Source of the DNA: Neoakkermansia glycaniphila | GTDB taxonomy: Bacteria > Verrucomicrobiota > Verrucomicrobiia > Verrucomicrobiales > Akkermansiaceae | NCBI RefSeq assembly: GCF_001683795.1 | Contig: NZ_LIGX01000001.1 | Location: 62,001 to 126,000 of the forward strand | Reading direction: 5' to 3' | Length of the DNA: 64,000 nucleotides | In this document: piece after piece, positions 17,189 through 28,183 of the stretch | How the letters are laid out: the number at the start of each line of letters is the position of its first letter | How positions within the stretch are numbered: the first letter of the stretch is position 1 | Made by a program: the position numbers and the translations under genes | The notes under the pieces: generated by a model | Databases searched by the model: none | What the model saw: the letters and a program-made list of their open reading frames with translations, nothing else | Told to the model about the DNA's origin: nothing

Positions 17189-18595
17189 CTATTCGGCGCC
17201 CCTGCGGAAAAGGACTGCAGGTATCGTACGCAAGAGCAGCCGGATGTCGAGCCAGAAACTCCATGTATCGACATATTTCAGATCCTTGGCGATCAGCTGG
17301 TCGAAATCCGTCGTGGACGAACGCCCTTCGATCTGCCAGTAGCAGGTCAGGCCGGGCTTCACGCTCATGCGGCGGCGGTCCTTGATGTTCGGCAGGGCCG
17401 CCGTTTCGTACACGGGCAGCGGGCGGGGGCCGACGAGGCTCATATCGCCCGTCAACACATTGAACAGCTGGGGAAGTTCATCGATGGATGTTTTACGGAT
17501 GAAGCTGCCGAAGCGGAAAATGCGGGGATCGTTCTTCAGCTTGAAGATGGGGCCCGACATATCGTTGCCATATTCGCGCTTTACTTCCTCCAGCCGCTGT
17601 TCCGCATCCACGTACATCGACCGGAATTTCCACATATTGAACGGCTTGCCATACAAGCCGGAGCGTTTCTGCTTGTAGAAGACGGGGCCCTTCGGATCGG
17701 ACACCTTGATGCCGATGATCGCAATCAGCCACAAGGGGCTGCTCACCAGCAGCAGGCAGAGCGCCCCCACCTTGTCCAGCACGTTCTTGAAGAACATCTG
17801 CCACGACAACACGGGCGCATTGCGGAAAATGAGGAAACCCTTGTTCCCCACGGTTTCATAACGGGGCATCTTTTCCGTGGCGGAGAGATTATCGACGCAC
17901 AGGCAAACATCGATCCCCTGCAGATCGCACAGTTCACAGGCCTCCCTCGTGAGCATCGCCTCGGCCAGCTTGCCGAACACGACCACCTGCTCCACGCTGT
18001 GCACGACGATCAGCTGCTCGAACTCGTCGAGCGTCATCATGTCGGGATCGTAAACACCCACCACGTTGAACGACTTTCTCCAGTCGTCCGGCAACGATTC
18101 CCACATCGCCATCTGCTTGGAATGCTTGCCCATCAGTACAACGCTCGTCAACTGCTCCGCATCGGCATGCTCGCGGGTCATATACCGGTAGCAGAGATAG
18201 TACCGCACGAACAAAACGATCGGCACCAGCGCACAACCGACCCACAACAGGCGCTTCACATTGAGGTCGATGGACTGCAGCCACAGCAGGTACAGAGACA
18301 GCAGCACGCCCACACAAACCATGAACTTGCACAATTGCTGGACGGCGCGGGCCGGCCGCTGCAAATTGCGTTTCCGGTAAAATCCGTACCGCTCCAGGAT
18401 CAAAGGCACAGCCACCACCACCGTCCACACCTTCCACGGAGCCCAGTCGAACGCATCCGGATAAAACACCCCTTCCCAATGGAACAATGGCGCAAGCAGC
18501 ACGACAAGATGGCATGAAACCCAAATGGAAAGAGCCACAAGCCCCATATCGAGCACCTTGAAAAAGCGGATGTAAAACGAGCTGTCTTTTGTCAT
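17189..18595 (-). CDS. Polyprenyl-phosphate sugar-phosphate transferase (WcaJ/WbaP-type)
   Basis: This inner-membrane enzyme starts a lipid-linked glycan by moving a sugar-1-phosphate from a nucleotide sugar onto undecaprenyl phosphate. Four N-terminal helices and a CoA-binding-like domain precede the catalytic region, which carries WKFRSMYVDAE, RKTSIDELPQLFNV and GDMSLVGPRPLP. The start at 18595 is preferred to 18667, because a good promoter (TTGACA, 16 bases, TAATCT) lies at 18625-18652 and the longer frame would begin inside it. It is first gene in an operon with trmL and the DEDD-fold gene and is likely the entry step of capsule or exopolysaccharide synthesis. Confidence 0.93.
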   Translation of the reverse strand: MTKDSSFYIRFFKVLDMGLVALSIWVSCHLVVLLAPLFHWEGVFYPDAFDWAPWKVWTVVVAVPLILERYGFYRKRNLQRPARAVQQLCKFMVCVGVLLSLYLLWLQSIDLNVKRLLWVGCALVPIVLFVRYYLCYRYMTREHADAEQLTSVVLMGKHSKQMAMWESLPDDWRKSFNVVGVYDPDMMTLDEFEQLIVVHSVEQVVVFGKLAEAMLTREACELCDLQGIDVCLCVDNLSATEKMPRYETVGNKGFLIFRNAPVLSWQMFFKNVLDKVGALCLLLVSSPLWLIAIIGIKVSDPKGPVFYKQKRSGLYGKPFNMWKFRSMYVDAEQRLEEVKREYGNDMSGPIFKLKNDPRIFRFGSFIRKTSIDELPQLFNVLTGDMSLVGPRPLPVYETAALPNIKDRRRMSVKPGLTCYWQIEGRSSTTDFDQLIAKDLKYVDTWSFWLDIRLLLRTIPAVLFRRGAE

Positions 18596-18624
18596 GAAAA
18601 ATATAGAGAGAGAAACCTGCGAAA

Positions 18625-18652
18625 AGATTAGCATTGTTGCAACAAATGTCAA
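18625..18652 (-). promoter_or_regulatory. Sigma70-type promoter of the sugar-phosphate transferase operon
   Basis: On the minus strand a full TTGACA (18652-18647) and TAATCT (18630-18625) are 16 bases apart. The expected transcript starts about 20 bases before the ATG at 18595, which decides the start codon. Confidence 0.7.
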
Positions 18653-18761
18653 GACTTGCCTGCACACGCGTATAACAGAATACGGAACTCAACATGAGGA
18701 CCATAGAAAAATAACCGGACAAACTCCTGTTTTCCGGAGCCGCCGAGCGGCGCAGCTGCGG

Positions 18762-19781
18762 TCAGGCAAGCCCCAGCACCCGCCTGATGGCAGCGCGTTT
18801 CAGGCCGAATTCGCGCCATTCGTGCGTCACGGACGACGCTTCCACAATCCCCCCGCCAGCCGTCAGCGACAGGCGGTTCCCCCTCCACTCCACGCCGCGG
18901 ATGGCGACCAGCATGATTACCTCCCCATCCATGCCGAGGCCGAACGGGGCCCCGAAAGACGCCGGGCAGCGCAGCCTCTCCCGCCACTGCTTCAGCAGGC
19001 CGAGAGTCTCCGGCGTGCAGGGCTGGCACCCCAGTGCGGGAGTGGGGTGCAACAGATTCAGCCAGAAACCGGGCGACAGGTCTTCATCGGCATCCAGAGC
19101 CAAGGGAGTCAGAAAATGCACCAGAGAACCCAGCTCCATGATCCCCCTAGGCGCACGCACCAGATTGCCGTGCGGCGAGAGACGGGAGAGGAGCGCCCGA
19201 ACGACGATCTCATGCTCGTGAATTTCCTTGGCATCGTCGCGGAACACCTCGATATCCTCCGGCCGGGCGGTTCCCGCCAGAGCCATCGTCTCCAGCCGCC
19301 TGCCCCTCTGGCGGAACAGAATCTCGGGAGTCGCGCCGCAGATACCGCGATCGCCCTCCCAAAAGGCATAGGGATACAGGTAATCCGGCGCAGAAGCCGC
19401 AGCAAGCACGATTTCCTTTGGAGAATGCCCTTCGCCGATCACTCCCTTTTCCGCCACGGCAGGCACCGTCTTCACCAGTCGTCCGGATTTCAACTCGCGG
19501 GCAATTTCTTCAAAGACCTGCACGAATGCCGCAGGGGACGGAGCCTCCCATTGCACGGGCAACGGCTCCTTCCGGAGACAAGACTCGGACAGGACGACAA
19601 CCTCCGAAGGAATCTTCCAGGGCTTTGCCGCCGAGAGGAAAAAATCGTTCACATAAAAGGCCGTCCTGCCTTCCGGCCAGTCGGCGCACTCCTCGAACGG
19701 CCCCACACCGATCACAAGCCCCTTCTCCGGGTGGCGGAACATCGCGCCTGCCGGGCATTGGATGATCTCTTCCGCCTTCAT
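18762..19781 (-). CDS. Chorismate-binding enzyme, isochorismate synthase-like
   Basis: The 339-residue protein carries the chorismate-binding fold. It shows FWEGDRGICGATPEILF, the ETMALAGTARP block, DAKEIHEHEIVVRALL, LHPTPALG and the end motif GGGIVEASSV. The pattern fits isochorismate synthase (MenF/EntC type), which makes isochorismate for menaquinone; anthranilate or aminodeoxychorismate synthase are less likely because no glutamine amidotransferase partner is near. It is the last gene of a run that includes the AsmA-like and IF-1-like genes, 3 bases after the IF-1-like stop. Confidence 0.85.
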   Translation of the reverse strand: MKAEEIIQCPAGAMFRHPEKGLVIGVGPFEECADWPEGRTAFYVNDFFLSAAKPWKIPSEVVVLSESCLRKEPLPVQWEAPSPAAFVQVFEEIARELKSGRLVKTVPAVAEKGVIGEGHSPKEIVLAAASAPDYLYPYAFWEGDRGICGATPEILFRQRGRRLETMALAGTARPEDIEVFRDDAKEIHEHEIVVRALLSRLSPHGNLVRAPRGIMELGSLVHFLTPLALDADEDLSPGFWLNLLHPTPALGCQPCTPETLGLLKQWRERLRCPASFGAPFGLGMDGEVIMLVAIRGVEWRGNRLSLTAGGGIVEASSVTHEWREFGLKRAAIRRVLGLA

Positions 19782-19784
19782 CGC

Positions 19785-20033
19785 CTACTTCGTCCGAGGT
19801 TCATCCTCCAGCAGGGCGTCCACGCGGGCGCGATCCATATCGGCCGGGCACAAGGTCAGGCGCACCCGGTCGCCGGGTTTCAGCAGATCGCGCAGAGGGG
19901 CCTGTTTTTTCTCCACGAAAGCCACGCACTCCTTGCCGTTGGGCAAGCTGGCATGAAACGCCGTTTCGGCGAAACGGTCGATCACAATGCCCGTGCATTC
20001 GATGAAATTCGACGGATGAATGATTCTTTTCAT
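19785..20033 (-). CDS. IF-1-like S1-fold protein
   Basis: This 82-residue protein reads like translation initiation factor IF-1. It has a start of the fold at FIECTGIVIDRF, a middle FHASLPNGKECVAFVEKK and the loop LLKPGDRVRLTLCPADMDRARV, which match the ENG and GD-V-V-LSPYD-RGRI blocks of IF-1. It lacks several basic residues typical of canonical IF-1 and has an acidic tail. It is more likely a divergent paralogue than the main infA, and it sits between an asmA-like gene and menF. Confidence 0.75.
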   Translation of the reverse strand: MKRIIHPSNFIECTGIVIDRFAETAFHASLPNGKECVAFVEKKQAPLRDLLKPGDRVRLTLCPADMDRARVDALLEDEPRTK

Positions 20034-20048
20034 AACTGGGACTTTCGT

Positions 20049-21611
20049 TCAAAGAGGAAGCTTTTTCAGCGCATCGCTTGCGGTATCAAGAGCCTTTCCG
20101 GCGCCGTCCACAGCCTTATTGAGCAAGCCGCCGGGCTGGTCTTCATCCTTCTTGCCGTCTTCCTCCTCTTCACCGGCTTCCTTATCGCCGCCCGAGGGCG
20201 AGACGAGATTCTTCAGAGTACCGGCAGCCGTATTCGCCACTCCGGCAGCAGCATTCGTCGCGGCGCCGAGAGTCGCCGAACCGAGAGCGGAAAAAGCCCT
20301 CACCACGAGATCGTCTTCCGGAGCGTCTATCGTACCCGAAAGGTTCATATTGGCCCAGAGCATACCCCCGTCAGGCTCGTGACGCACATTGAACACGGCC
20401 TCCTTGAGCATCGGCACCATCTCGACGTAACGGGCCGGAATGCCGATCTGGAGCGTGCCGCTCAAGCGCCTGTCCTGCCCGATGATGGCATAGCCCTTCA
20501 CATGAATCATCCCCTTGCTGACGACGTTGATATTCCGAATCATCCACGCATTGCGGATATTCTTCTCTGGATCGTTGTACGGGAAGGAAAAAGTCGCCCC
20601 GGCCTCGTCCAGCGAAAGGCTCCGGTAACGCTCGTCCCAGAGCGTCGAAAGGCGTTCAAGCACGGGCAGAGCCGTCAACCGGCCGCCAACCAGATTCACC
20701 TTGCCCGAAACGTGGCGGATGCCCGAAGCATCGCCGTCCATCCGCACATTCCCGAGGAGGGAGCCAGTCAGCTTCTTCTTCCAGTCCGGATTGAGCAGAC
20801 GCTCCACATTGGCATTGTTTACGCGCAGCAACAGGCTCCAAAGATTGTCGGTGCGATCCCACGAAGCACGCTCCAGCACGATATTGCCGGGATTCGTCCG
20901 GAAAATACCGTCGCGCAGCTCCAGATTGCCGTTCGTGTAGGAAGCGGTCATGGATTCCAGCTCGGACTCGCGCACCCATTCCAGAGGAAGCTTCAACGTG
21001 CCGCCCTGAATGGAAGCCGAAAAGGAATCCAGCTTGAGGCCCGGCTTGACAGTCACCCTGGCATTCTGCAGGGAATAGGAGCTGGGGCCGTCCACCGCGT
21101 CCACATCCAGCTGGCGGATGATAACCCGGTCAACCCGCGTCTTATTCGGGGCGAAGGAATCGAAGAAACCTTTCTCGACAGCCTCGTAGGCAGGCAGCTC
21201 GACATCGCGGCGGGAGAGATCGAGCCGCACATCCAGCGACCTGATGTTCAGCATCGGGATATGGCACAGACGGTCCCACAGGGCGGAGCGGTTGAGGCTC
21301 ACCTCGATATCACGCGCATCGGCCATATTCAGCGCGCCGCGCATTTCCACCTGCGCCTTCGGCATGCCGATCTTGCCGCCTGCCCAGTCGAGATTGCCCA
21401 GCGCCACGTGGTCGGCGCGCAATTCGCGCATGAAGCGGTCTTCCAGAGAAGAGCGGAAGGAAGAGCCGGAAAGATAGGAAGTCAGCCACAGGTAGCCGCC
21501 CCCGACGGCCAGCAGGCAAACCAGCACCAGCGCGGCCGCGATGATCGTCAGCCTGCGTTTCCAGTTCACGCCCGTCTTGGGTCCCTTGCTCTTTCGTCTG
21601 CGCCGTGCCAT
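20049..21611 (-). CDS. AsmA-like envelope protein
   Basis: The protein has a basic N-terminus (ARRRRKSKG), one signal-anchor helix (about residues 25-46) and a long beta-rich extracytoplasmic region with repeats such as LNIRSLDVRLDLS, SFSASIQGG and GSLLGNVRMDGDASGIRHVSGKVNL, typical of AsmA/YhdP-like bridge proteins. The C-terminal 70 residues are low complexity with a run of acidic residues. Such proteins help phospholipid movement or outer-membrane assembly. The ATG at 21611 gives a clean basic N-region; the frame extends only 7 codons further upstream. It is 48 bases downstream of the DivIC-like gene. Confidence 0.7.
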   Translation of the reverse strand: MARRRRKSKGPKTGVNWKRRLTIIAAALVLVCLLAVGGGYLWLTSYLSGSSFRSSLEDRFMRELRADHVALGNLDWAGGKIGMPKAQVEMRGALNMADARDIEVSLNRSALWDRLCHIPMLNIRSLDVRLDLSRRDVELPAYEAVEKGFFDSFAPNKTRVDRVIIRQLDVDAVDGPSSYSLQNARVTVKPGLKLDSFSASIQGGTLKLPLEWVRESELESMTASYTNGNLELRDGIFRTNPGNIVLERASWDRTDNLWSLLLRVNNANVERLLNPDWKKKLTGSLLGNVRMDGDASGIRHVSGKVNLVGGRLTALPVLERLSTLWDERYRSLSLDEAGATFSFPYNDPEKNIRNAWMIRNINVVSKGMIHVKGYAIIGQDRRLSGTLQIGIPARYVEMVPMLKEAVFNVRHEPDGGMLWANMNLSGTIDAPEDDLVVRAFSALGSATLGAATNAAAGVANTAAGTLKNLVSPSGGDKEAGEEEEDGKKDEDQPGGLLNKAVDGAGKALDTASDALKKLPL

Positions 21612-21659
21612 AGTGTCGTCACAGCCTAGCATGCGCCCCAGCCGTTTTCAAGCATGGAA

Positions 21660-22031
21660 TTAGCGCTTTTGAGGCAATGCTTCCGGCTGGCGCAGAATCG
21701 TTTCTCCGGGTTTTGCCAGATTGGCCCGGTCGCGCGCCACATTTTCAAAATACTCAGGATCAGCCATCCACCGGAACTCGTTGCGGGCCTTCTCGTGGTC
21801 GGCCTTGGCATCCTCCAGCTTACCCTGCATCGCAGCCTTGTCCTGCTCCAGCCGCCGCAGATCCCGCAACGGGCGGAAGACGATCAGCGTCAGCAGGAAA
21901 AACAGAATCACCAGCAGAATGATCCCCATCACCGGAAGAAGGCTTTTCAGGCCGTCGGCGCGTGCCGCGCGGCGCATCTCCACCTCTTCCAGCGTGGGGC
22001 GTTGCCGGTGTCTGTGAAACAGTCGAAACAT
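21660..22031 (-). CDS. FtsB/DivIC-like septum formation initiator protein
   Basis: A basic cytoplasmic start, one membrane helix (about residues 31-52), a coiled coil (about 57-88) and the family's closing block YFENVARDRANLAKPGET identify a small divisome protein. FtsB/DivIC links FtsQ and FtsL in the septal complex. It lies 26 bases downstream of enolase, the same neighbour as ftsB has in many bacteria, which supports the call. Confidence 0.88.
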   Translation of the reverse strand: MFRLFHRHRQRPTLEEVEMRRAARADGLKSLLPVMGIILLVILFFLLTLIVFRPLRDLRRLEQDKAAMQGKLEDAKADHEKARNEFRWMADPEYFENVARDRANLAKPGETILRQPEALPQKR

Positions 22032-22057
22032 AACTTGCTGCTCGACCGCATTATAGA

Positions 22058-23404
<1,347 letters not shown>

Positions 23405-23503
23405 CTAACTCTCATTCCCCTGACTTCTCTCCCTGAAAAGCAACGGGCGGAGCCGCCCCTTCGGAACAGGCCCCGCCCGGAAACAGGCAACTGTTTGACC
23501 GCA

Positions 23504-25444
23504 TCAGGCCATGCGATTGTGCGCATCGGCTTCCACAGCCTTCCACAGCGAATCCTCCGCGGCCTGCACGGCCTTGCGGGATTCCTGCACATCGGCACCC
23601 GGCGCACCGTGGCCGAACAGGTAATACTTGATCTTCGGCTCTGTACCGGAAGGGCGCACGGCAAAGCTGCGGCCGTCTTCCAGATCGACAAAAAGCATCT
23701 TCTCCGCCGGAATGGGATCGCCTTCGGCATCCACCATATCGCCCTTCGAGAAATCGCGAATCGCCTTCACCGCAGAACCGTCCACCTCCACGGGAGGATG
23801 ATCGGCGTAGGACTGCGCCAGAGCGGCAATCTTCGCCGCACCGTCCGCACCCTCCATCACGATGGACTTGCCGCCTTCGAGATGCACACCGTACTTCCCG
23901 AACAAATCGTCCAGCAGAGCCGTCAAATTCGTACCGTGGTTCGAGGCATAGGCCGCCAGCTCGGCCACCAGCAGCGCGGCGGCATTCGCATCCTTGTCGC
24001 GCACGAAATCCTGAGCCAGATAACCGTAGCTCTCCTCACCGCCGAACACGAAGAAACGGCTGAACTTGAGGCGCAGGGCGCGAGTCTCGTCCTCGCTCAT
24101 GCGGCGGTAGCCGCGGCGAAGATCCTCGGGAATCGCGGCTTCGTACTTGCCGAGCTTCGCGGCAATGTACTTGAAACCCGTCAGCACATTCACCACGGGA
24201 ATACCGTAGCTCTCGCCGATCGCATCCTGCAGGGGAGTCGTCACAAACGTCTTCACCATCACCGTGTGATCGAGATTGTCCGGAGAAATCATGCCCAGCT
24301 CAAGCATCGTCATGCAGCGGTACCAGGCCAGCAGAGAGCCGATCTGATTACCCGTCATCAGCTTCATCTCGCCCGAAGCATCGCGCACGGCAATACCCAT
24401 GCGGTCCGCATCAGGATCGGTCGCAATCACGATCTCCGCACCGATGCGGTCGGCCTGCTCAATCCCCATCGCAAGGGCTGAAGCATTCTCGGGATTCGGA
24501 GAAGCCACCGTCGGAAAACGCCCGTCCAGCACATCCTGCTCGGCTACCGTCGTCACCTTGCAGCCCAGCTCGCGCAGCAAAGGCACGATACAGCGGCCGC
24601 CCGTGCCGTGAAGATTCGTATAAACCACATTCGCGCCGCCCTGCTCGAACTCGCCGGGACGAAGAATAATCGTCTTCAGGCGATCCATGAACACGCGGTC
24701 GAACTCCGGGCCAAGCACGCGCACGGAACCGCGCTCCGCCTCGGGAAGAGGCTCGTAGGAATCGGAAGACAGAGCATTCACCTCCTGAATCACCCCCATG
24801 TCATGCGGAGCGATCAACTGCGAACCGTCGCGGAAATACGCCTTGAAACCGTTATCGTGCGCCGGATTGTGGCTCGCCGTCAGCACCACCCCGGTATCTG
24901 CGCCCAGCTCGCGGATGGCGAAGGACACCTCCGGAGTCGAACACGGGCCGTCGAACAACGCCACATCGCAACCCAGATCGCAGGCGATGCGGGCGCAGAA
25001 CTCCGCAAAATCGCGGGAGAAATGGCGAGTATCGTGCCCGATCACGATCAGGGGCTTGCGATTGCCGCCTTCCGCCGCCACGAAACGGCTCATATAAATA
25101 ATCAGGCCGCGCATCGCGCGCCCCACATTGAAATAATTCATCGACGCCGTACCGACGCAGGGGAACTCCGGCCTGCCGTTCGGGCCGCCATGCCCCTGCT
25201 CCGCCTTCGTCACCGCCTTGCCGATCGTCCGGCCCCGCAACCCTCCGGTCCCGAAAGCCAGAGTCTTGTAAAAACGGTCGTTCAATTCCTGCCACTCCCC
25301 GGCCTCGGCCAGCTCCCGGATGGACACCGGAACCACGGGATCCTTCGAACCCGCCAGCAAAAGATTGATATTCTCAAGAGACGAGGCCAGCAGCCTGCCA
25401 TCGGCCACCGCCTTTTCAAGCAACGGATGCAATATGCTTTCCAT
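23504..25444 (-). CDS. Phosphoglucomutase/phosphomannomutase
   Basis: The 646-residue protein belongs to the alpha-D-phosphohexomutase family and interconverts hexose 1- and 6-phosphates. The phosphoserine loop TASHNP is at 189-194 (Ser191), the metal loop reads DPDADRMG, the sugar loop includes GGEESYG, and the phosphate-binding loop near the end is RPSGTEPKIKYY. Its length and the GTGGLRGRTIGKAV start fit the PGM2-like branch. I used the ATG at 25444, four codons into the open frame. In this region it could link galactose products (glucose 1-phosphate) to glycolysis. Confidence 0.94.
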   Translation of the reverse strand: MESILHPLLEKAVADGRLLASSLENINLLLAGSKDPVVPVSIRELAEAGEWQELNDRFYKTLAFGTGGLRGRTIGKAVTKAEQGHGGPNGRPEFPCVGTASMNYFNVGRAMRGLIIYMSRFVAAEGGNRKPLIVIGHDTRHFSRDFAEFCARIACDLGCDVALFDGPCSTPEVSFAIRELGADTGVVLTASHNPAHDNGFKAYFRDGSQLIAPHDMGVIQEVNALSSDSYEPLPEAERGSVRVLGPEFDRVFMDRLKTIILRPGEFEQGGANVVYTNLHGTGGRCIVPLLRELGCKVTTVAEQDVLDGRFPTVASPNPENASALAMGIEQADRIGAEIVIATDPDADRMGIAVRDASGEMKLMTGNQIGSLLAWYRCMTMLELGMISPDNLDHTVMVKTFVTTPLQDAIGESYGIPVVNVLTGFKYIAAKLGKYEAAIPEDLRRGYRRMSEDETRALRLKFSRFFVFGGEESYGYLAQDFVRDKDANAAALLVAELAAYASNHGTNLTALLDDLFGKYGVHLEGGKSIVMEGADGAAKIAALAQSYADHPPVEVDGSAVKAIRDFSKGDMVDAEGDPIPAEKMLFVDLEDGRSFAVRPSGTEPKIKYYLFGHGAPGADVQESRKAVQAAEDSLWKAVEADAHNRMA

Positions 25445-25666
25445 GGAGCGAATCATACAGATTCACTCACTCAACACAAGAACAAGCTGCGGCAGCGACG
25501 GCGAAAGCCGCCGCCCGGGATATCAACGGCGAACCTCCCGCCATCCCTTGCAAACGGCGACTCCCGCATCCGCGATGTCAAACGACAGTCACACTTCGAT
25601 TGCGTTTTCGCTTGACCTTTGGCGCGTATCGGTATTTGATCCCTCCACGCGAAATTTTCCGACGCC

Positions 25667-26005
25667 ATGCTCGTTCAACAACTCAAATCGAAAATTCACC
25701 GCGCCATGATCACCCGTGGCGATGTCGAATACGAAGGCAGTATCGAGATTCCGCAGGATCTGATGGAAGCCGCCAACCTGTGGCCGGGAGAAAAGGTGCT
25801 CGTCGCCTCCGTCACCTCCGGCAACCGCCTTGAAACCTATGCACTTGTCGGCCCTCCCGGCACGGGCAACATCATCATGAACGGCGGCGCCGCCCACCTC
25901 ATCAAAACAGGTGAACGCGTCGTCATTATGAGCTTCGCGATGGACGACAAACCCATCATCCCGACGAAAATCGTTTGCAACGAACTCAACGAAATCATTT
26001 CCTAG
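25667..26005 (+). CDS. panD: Aspartate 1-decarboxylase
   Basis: This pyruvoyl enzyme makes beta-alanine from aspartate for pantothenate and coenzyme A. The 112-residue proenzyme contains the self-cleavage site in VEYEGSIEIP, where cleavage before Ser25 gives the pyruvoyl group. The remaining family blocks are LETYALVGPPGTG and NGGAAHLIKTGERVVIMSF. The gene is divergent from the phosphohexomutase gene and 39 bases upstream of secG. Confidence 0.96.
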   Translation: MLVQQLKSKIHRAMITRGDVEYEGSIEIPQDLMEAANLWPGEKVLVASVTSGNRLETYALVGPPGTGNIIMNGGAAHLIKTGERVVIMSFAMDDKPIIPTKIVCNELNEIIS

Positions 26006-26044
26006 GCTTTACAAAATCTTTTTTTTCAGTTAATCTGTCCTGCC

Positions 26045-26566
26045 ATGCTTGTTATCGCCGATCTTCTCAATATCAGCATCTACATTTCGTTTGCCGTGCT
26101 GTTCGTCGTCAGCGCCCTGCTGCTGCTTGTCGTCCTCATGCAGAGGCCCAAGCAGGAAGGCCTTGGCGCAGCATTCGGCGCAGCCATGACCGACCAGGCC
26201 TTCGGCGCACGTACCACGGATGTCCTCAAGAAAGCCACCGTCCTCTTCGGCACGCTGTTCTTCATCGTCTGCCTCGCCCTCGGCATCATGCTGAGCAAAG
26301 CCTTCAAGAAAGAACAATCCTCCCTGAGCAATCGGGCGACCGCCACCAAAAAGGCCGAACCGGCCAAGCCTGCCACGGAAAACATCGGCGCCCTCCTCAA
26401 TCAGCAGCCTGCCGCTGCCGATGCCGCCAAACCGGAAGAAACGCCCGCACCGGCTCCCGCCGAAACACCTGCACAGCCGGCAGCCCAGCCCGCAGCTCCG
26501 GCTCAGCCTGCTGCACCCGCAGCCGAAGGAGACAAAGCTCCGGCCACTCAACCGGCAGTAGCCTGA
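26045..26566 (+). CDS. secG: Preprotein translocase subunit SecG
   Basis: Two membrane helices (about residues 10-34 and 62-83) flank a short cytoplasmic loop with LMQRPKQEGLGAAFGA, the SecG signature. The protein aids the SecYE channel during export. An Ala/Pro/Glu-rich tail of about 80 residues extends beyond the usual SecG length. A terminator follows. Confidence 0.93.
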   Translation: MLVIADLLNISIYISFAVLFVVSALLLLVVLMQRPKQEGLGAAFGAAMTDQAFGARTTDVLKKATVLFGTLFFIVCLALGIMLSKAFKKEQSSLSNRATATKKAEPAKPATENIGALLNQQPAAADAAKPEETPAPAPAETPAQPAAQPAAPAQPAAPAAEGDKAPATQPAVA

Positions 26567-26593
26567 CATCCGAGACATTCCGCTTTTTTCTCA

Positions 26594-26618
26594 GGACGGG
26601 TTTACCCCGTCCTTTTTT
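26594..26618 (+). terminator. Terminator after secG
   Basis: GGACGGG (26594-26600) pairs with CCCGTCC (26606-26612), followed directly by six T residues on the plus strand. Confidence 0.9.
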
Positions 26619-26633
26619 CTTGATACAACAGCC

Positions 26634-27071
26634 ATGAAAACACCATCCATCCTGATTTCCGACGACCGGAGCAAACTCCAGTTCGACGTCATCTGCCGCT
26701 TCCTGAACGACCACTCCTACTGGGCCAAAACGCGTTCCCACGCCATGATCGAAGAAAGCTTCGACGGCTCCCGCTGGGTCTTCGGCATGTACGACGAGGA
26801 AAACGGAGTCCAGGTAGGAGGAGCGCGAGTCGTCAGCGACGGCTGCACCTTCGGCTACGTAACCGATGTCTTCATCGTGCCGGAATTCCAGGGCAAAGGG
26901 CTCGGTTCCCGCCTGCTGGCCGCCGTCATGGAAAATCCCGAAGTTGCCCGCGTCGGACGCATGGCCCTGCTCACAGAAACTCCGGAATTCTATGCGCCGT
27001 TCGGCTTCTCAGTCCACGGTGCCGGCGACCCCATGGAATTCATGCAGCGCAAACTGCCGGACTTCCTCTAA
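26634..27071 (+). CDS. GNAT-family N-acetyltransferase
   Basis: This 145-residue protein has the GNAT acetyl-CoA fold: YVTDVFIVPEFQGKGLGSRLL gives beta4 and the acyl-CoA loop (Q/RxxGxG), and ALLTETPEFYAPFGF is the C-terminal part. The substrate is unknown. It starts 15 bases after the secG terminator and ends at a hairpin shared with cysK. Confidence 0.88.
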   Translation: MKTPSILISDDRSKLQFDVICRFLNDHSYWAKTRSHAMIEESFDGSRWVFGMYDEENGVQVGGARVVSDGCTFGYVTDVFIVPEFQGKGLGSRLLAAVMENPEVARVGRMALLTETPEFYAPFGFSVHGAGDPMEFMQRKLPDFL

Positions 27072-27128
27072 ACCGAACCCTGACCACTTCTGCGGATACT
27101 TCGGTGCCCTCCTGCCTCCGACGCTAAA

Positions 27129-27161
27129 ATCCCCCTGCCCGGACATGCCGGACAAGGGGAT
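27129..27161. terminator. Hairpin between convergent GNAT and cysK genes
   Basis: ATCCCC (27129-27134) pairs with GGGGAT (27156-27161) with a second short stem CGG/CCG inside. The A run before it gives a short T run on the minus strand for cysK. Confidence 0.6.
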
Positions 27162-27184
27162 CCGCACAGAGCCAGCCTGCAAAC

Positions 27185-28183
27185 TCAAAGATTCACAGGG
27201 CTGACAGACAGGTGTCTCATCTCTTCCGCAGCTTCCGCAGCCAGCGGGGTGGACAAATAGCGCTCCGTAGCCGAAGCGGCAATCGCCACGATCTTCTTCC
27301 CGGCATATTCGGGCTGCCGGGCCAGCTCCAGAGCCGCCCACACATTGGCTCCCGTCGAAATGCCGGCCGGAATACCTTCGCGGGCCGCCAGGGCGCGAGC
27401 AGTACGCAGAGCGTCTTCATTCGTCACTTGCACGATCTCATCGATCAGAGAACGGTTCAGATTCTTCGGAATGAACCCCGCTCCGATCCCCTGAATGCCG
27501 TGCGGTCCAGGCGCGCCACCGGAAATGACCGCGCTGGCGGCAGGCTCCACGGCCACACCGCGCACACTCGGCTTGCGCTCCTTCAAATACTCCACTGTGC
27601 CGGAGAAGGTACCCCCCGTGCCGACGCCGGCAATGAACACATCGACCTCGCCGGAAGTATCGTCCCACACTTCCGGGCCGGTGGTGAAATAGTGGGCTTC
27701 GGGGTTGGCAGGATTATCGAACTGGCCGGGGCCGTAGGCATGATCGCCATACTGCTTCAACAACTCTTCCGCCTTGGCGATAGCGCCCTTCATCCCGAGG
27801 GAGCCCGGCGTAATCACGATCTCGGCCCCCAGCATGCGGAGAAGCGTCCGGCGCTCCAGAGACATGGTCTCGGGCATCACGAGAATGCATCGGTAACCGC
27901 GGGCAGCGGCGATGGAAGCGAGGGCAATACCCGTATTGCCGGAAGTCGGTTCAATAATGATGCCTCCGGGCTTCAAGGCTCCGCTCCTCTCGGCGGCGTC
28001 GATCATGGCGCGGCCGATACGGTCCTTCACACTGAAAAGGGGATTGCGGAATTCGCACTTGAGCCAGATCTCCGCATTCAGGCCTTCGGCCAGGCGGTTG
28101 AGACGAACGAGAGGAGTGCGGCCGATCGTCTCCACGACGGAGGAATAGGCCTTCTTGTCTGCTGATGTTTCTGGTGTACTCAT
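27185..28183 (-). CDS. cysK: Cysteine synthase A
   Basis: This PLP enzyme makes cysteine from O-acetylserine and sulfide. [12 protein letters not shown] carries the PLP lysine, [12 protein letters not shown] is the substrate loop, and [10 protein letters not shown] binds the phosphate. At 332 residues it is of normal length. The open frame continues upstream to 28357, but the family begins at the ATG at 28183. The 139-base gap after metY contains a GC-rich stem-loop (GGGCGT 28202-28207 with ACGCCC 28220-28225) that could act as an attenuator. The two genes form a sulfur assimilation pair. Confidence 0.95.
   Translation of the reverse strand: MSTPETSADKKAYSSVVETIGRTPLVRLNRLAEGLNAEIWLKCEFRNPLFSVKDRIGRAMIDAAERSGALKPGGIIIEPTSGNTGIALASIAAARGYRCILVMPETMSLERRTLLRMLGAEIVITPGSLGMKGAIAKAEELLKQYGDHAYGPGQFDNPANPEAHYFTTGPEVWDDTSGEVDVFIAGVGTGGTFSGTVEYLKERKPSVRGVAVEPAASAVISGGAPGPHGIQGIGAGFIPKNLNRSLIDEIVQVTNEDALRTARALAAREGIPAGISTGANVWAALELARQPEYAGKKIVAIAASATERYLSTPLAAEAAEEMRHLSVSPVNL

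Noticed and set aside
18594-21629. 1011-codon plus-strand frame
   Set aside because: Antisense to four supported genes (transferase start, menF-like, IF-1-like, AsmA-like).
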